6,584 nt of DNA from Dehalococcoidia bacterium (GTDB lineage Bacteria; Chloroflexota; Dehalococcoidia; Lucifugimonadales; Lucifugimonadaceae), in NCBI GenBank assembly GCA_002700125.1, contig PACM01000014.1:6055-12638 (forward strand), given 5' to 3'. Both the position numbers and the translations under genes were made by a program. Shown here in pieces: positions 5,697 through 6,584 of this stretch; the stretch's first letter is position 1, and every line of letters starts with the position of its first letter. The notes beneath the pieces were generated by a model, which ran no database searches, was not told where the DNA came from, and saw only the letters and a program-made list of their open reading frames with translations.

Positions 5697-6584
5697 TTAA
5701 TTCTCAATAAAATTGTTTAGTTTATTATTTACTATCGGTATTACTTCATTAATAAGTATATTAAATGATTTTTCCCATTTATCCCAAGGATCCCAATCAT
5801 GTGCCATAGCAAGCAAGTACCCAAAACCTCCAACATCTTCATAAATTTTCACAATCTTTTCAGCAACGGTTTCGGGGCCTCCAACAAGCCATATATTTTC
5901 GATCATGTATTCTACAGTTACTTCCTCATCAGAAATGTTTGGGTCTACTTTAGCGGCCCCAAACATATTAGTCTTTTTCAGCAAAGGGTGAATGTATCCA
6001 TTAAAATCTCGGGCCAATACTCCTCGAGTCGCCTCCGTAATTGCTTCTTCGTCAGTGTCAGCAACGAAGATATCTCTGGCAATTCTCCAATTGCTTCTAT
6101 CTGGAACTAAATTACCTTTTTGGGCTCCTTCTGAAATTGCTCCCCAATGGGACTCCAAAATTCTCGTTGGAACTAAATTGATACTTAATGGTATCCAGCC
6201 TTTCTCACCCGCAAGGGCTATAGTTTTAGAAGATTCAGAAACACCTGCAACTCCTATGGGAGGATGAGGCAACTGAAAAGGTTTTACGTGGACTCGCAAA
6301 GAGATATCAGGGTCGGGGTCGGGGATGTAATACTCCCAAAACTCATTCTTTCTAATACCTGGCTCAGGATTATCCCAAATTTCTAATATTGCCTTTATAG
6401 CTTCTTGAGCCATTTTCCTGTTGTCTCTTCCTTGTATATTATTCCTGTCATCTCCATATCCGAATGCAGCTAAATCGCCTGGAAATCCACCAGCTCCTAT
6501 GCCCCATTGAAACCTTCCTTCAGCCATTTGATCTAGTTGGGCAATTCGATGAGCTAAAACGAATGGATTATGATTGGGCAGGCA
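5697..6584 (-). CDS. LLM-class (luciferase-like) flavin-dependent oxidoreductase, N-terminus cut by window
   Basis: Bacterial luciferase-like monooxygenase/oxidoreductase with a TIM-barrel fold, using reduced FMN or F420 to oxidise a small organic substrate. The frame is open to the right edge: 19 codons precede the Met at 6527 and include P-N-H-N-P-F-V-L-A-H-R-I-A-Q-L-D, which matches the conserved family segment ahead of G-R-F-Q-W-G-I-G. That Met is therefore internal and the true start lies beyond base 6584. Counting from it, other marks are R-K-M-A-Q-E-A-I-K-A-I-L-E-I-W (37-51), K-P-F-Q-L-P-H-P-P-I-G-V-A-G (82-95), A-G-E-K-G-W-I-P-L-S-I-N (106-117), A-R-D-I-F-V-A-D-T-D-E-E-A (150-162) and V-G-G-P-E-T-V-A-E-K-I (215-225). 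The middle part resembles the limonene monooxygenase (LimB)-like branch, a recalled similarity. A P-D-P-D-P-D run (69-74) is coded by a short G-rich tandem repeat at 6310-6324. It is the most upstream visible gene of the minus-strand unit. Confidence 0.93.
   Translation of the reverse strand, partial: CLPNHNPFVLAHRIAQLDQMAEGRFQWGIGAGGFPGDLAAFGYGDDRNNIQGRDNRKMAQEAIKAILEIWDNPEPGIRKNEFWEYYIPDPDPDISLRVHVKPFQLPHPPIGVAGVSESSKTIALAGEKGWIPLSINLVPTRILESHWGAISEGAQKGNLVPDRSNWRIARDIFVADTDEEAITEATRGVLARDFNGYIHPLLKKTNMFGAAKVDPNISDEEVTVEYMIENIWLVGGPETVAEKIVKIYEDVGGFGYLLAMAHDWDPWDKWEKSFNILINEVIPIVNNKLNNFIEN

Noticed and set aside
6310..6325. G-rich run GGG-TC-GGGG-TC-GGGG as a possible G-quadruplex.
   Set aside because: Only three G-runs are present, and it is explained by codons for a P-D-P-D-P-D stretch in the LLM protein.
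1..6584. Defence system, mobile element, phage remnant or CRISPR array.
   Set aside because: No transposase, integrase, nuclease, toxin or regularly spaced repeats were seen; all sizeable genes belong to metabolic or transport families except one lipoprotein.

Overview
This window is a compact, moderately AT-rich bacterial segment holding seven protein-coding genes and almost no non-coding DNA. The two end genes are cut by the window edges. Nearly all genes belong to well-known oxidoreductase, hydrolase or transporter families. I see no rRNA, tRNA, CRISPR array, insertion sequence or phage gene. The mix of a luciferase-like flavin monooxygenase, a phytanoyl-CoA-type dioxygenase, a fumarylacetoacetate hydrolase-fold enzyme, an SDR, an MDR and a DHA2-type MFS permease resembles the catabolic gene content of marine bacteria such as SAR202-type Chloroflexota, which are known for expanded flavin monooxygenase families. 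That assignment is an inference from gene content, not a phylogenetic result.

Layout, left to right: (1) positions 1-768, plus strand, the C-terminal part of an extended short-chain dehydrogenase/epimerase; (2) 770-1600, minus, a fumarylacetoacetate hydrolase-family enzyme starting at TTG; (3) 1601-1684, a divergent promoter gap; (4) 1685-2686, plus, an MDR-family NADP-dependent reductase (CurA/PTGR-like); (5) 2688-4130, minus, a 14-helix-type DHA2 MFS transporter; (6) 4136-4636, minus, an uncharacterised small lipoprotein; (7) 4637-4698, a short gap with an inverted repeat running into the next stop codon; (8) 4699-5691, minus, a PhyH-type Fe(II)/2-oxoglutarate dioxygenase; (9) 5697-6584, minus, a luciferase-like (LLM) flavin-dependent oxidoreductase whose N-terminus lies beyond the right edge.

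The four rightmost genes run in the same direction in the order LLM oxidoreductase, PhyH dioxygenase, lipoprotein, MFS transporter. Gaps are 5, 62 and 5 nt, so they are probably one transcription unit. A plausible reading is an oxidative small-molecule catabolism or modification unit with its own membrane transporter. The left half (SDR, FAH-type hydrolase, MDR reductase) has three genes in alternating orientation. The FAH protein resembles the diketo-sugar-acid / ureidoglycolate-lyase-like branch of its family, so sugar-acid or keto-acid breakdown is possible, but the substrate cannot be read from sequence.

The genome is very tightly packed: both convergent gene pairs have stop codons one nucleotide apart, and two same-strand junctions have exactly 5 nt of A/T-only spacer with no clear ribosome binding site. 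I found no convincing novel system. The most useful targets for a second look are the unknown lipoprotein, the oxygenase pair with its transporter, and several conserved-motif deviations in the FAH and MFS proteins.
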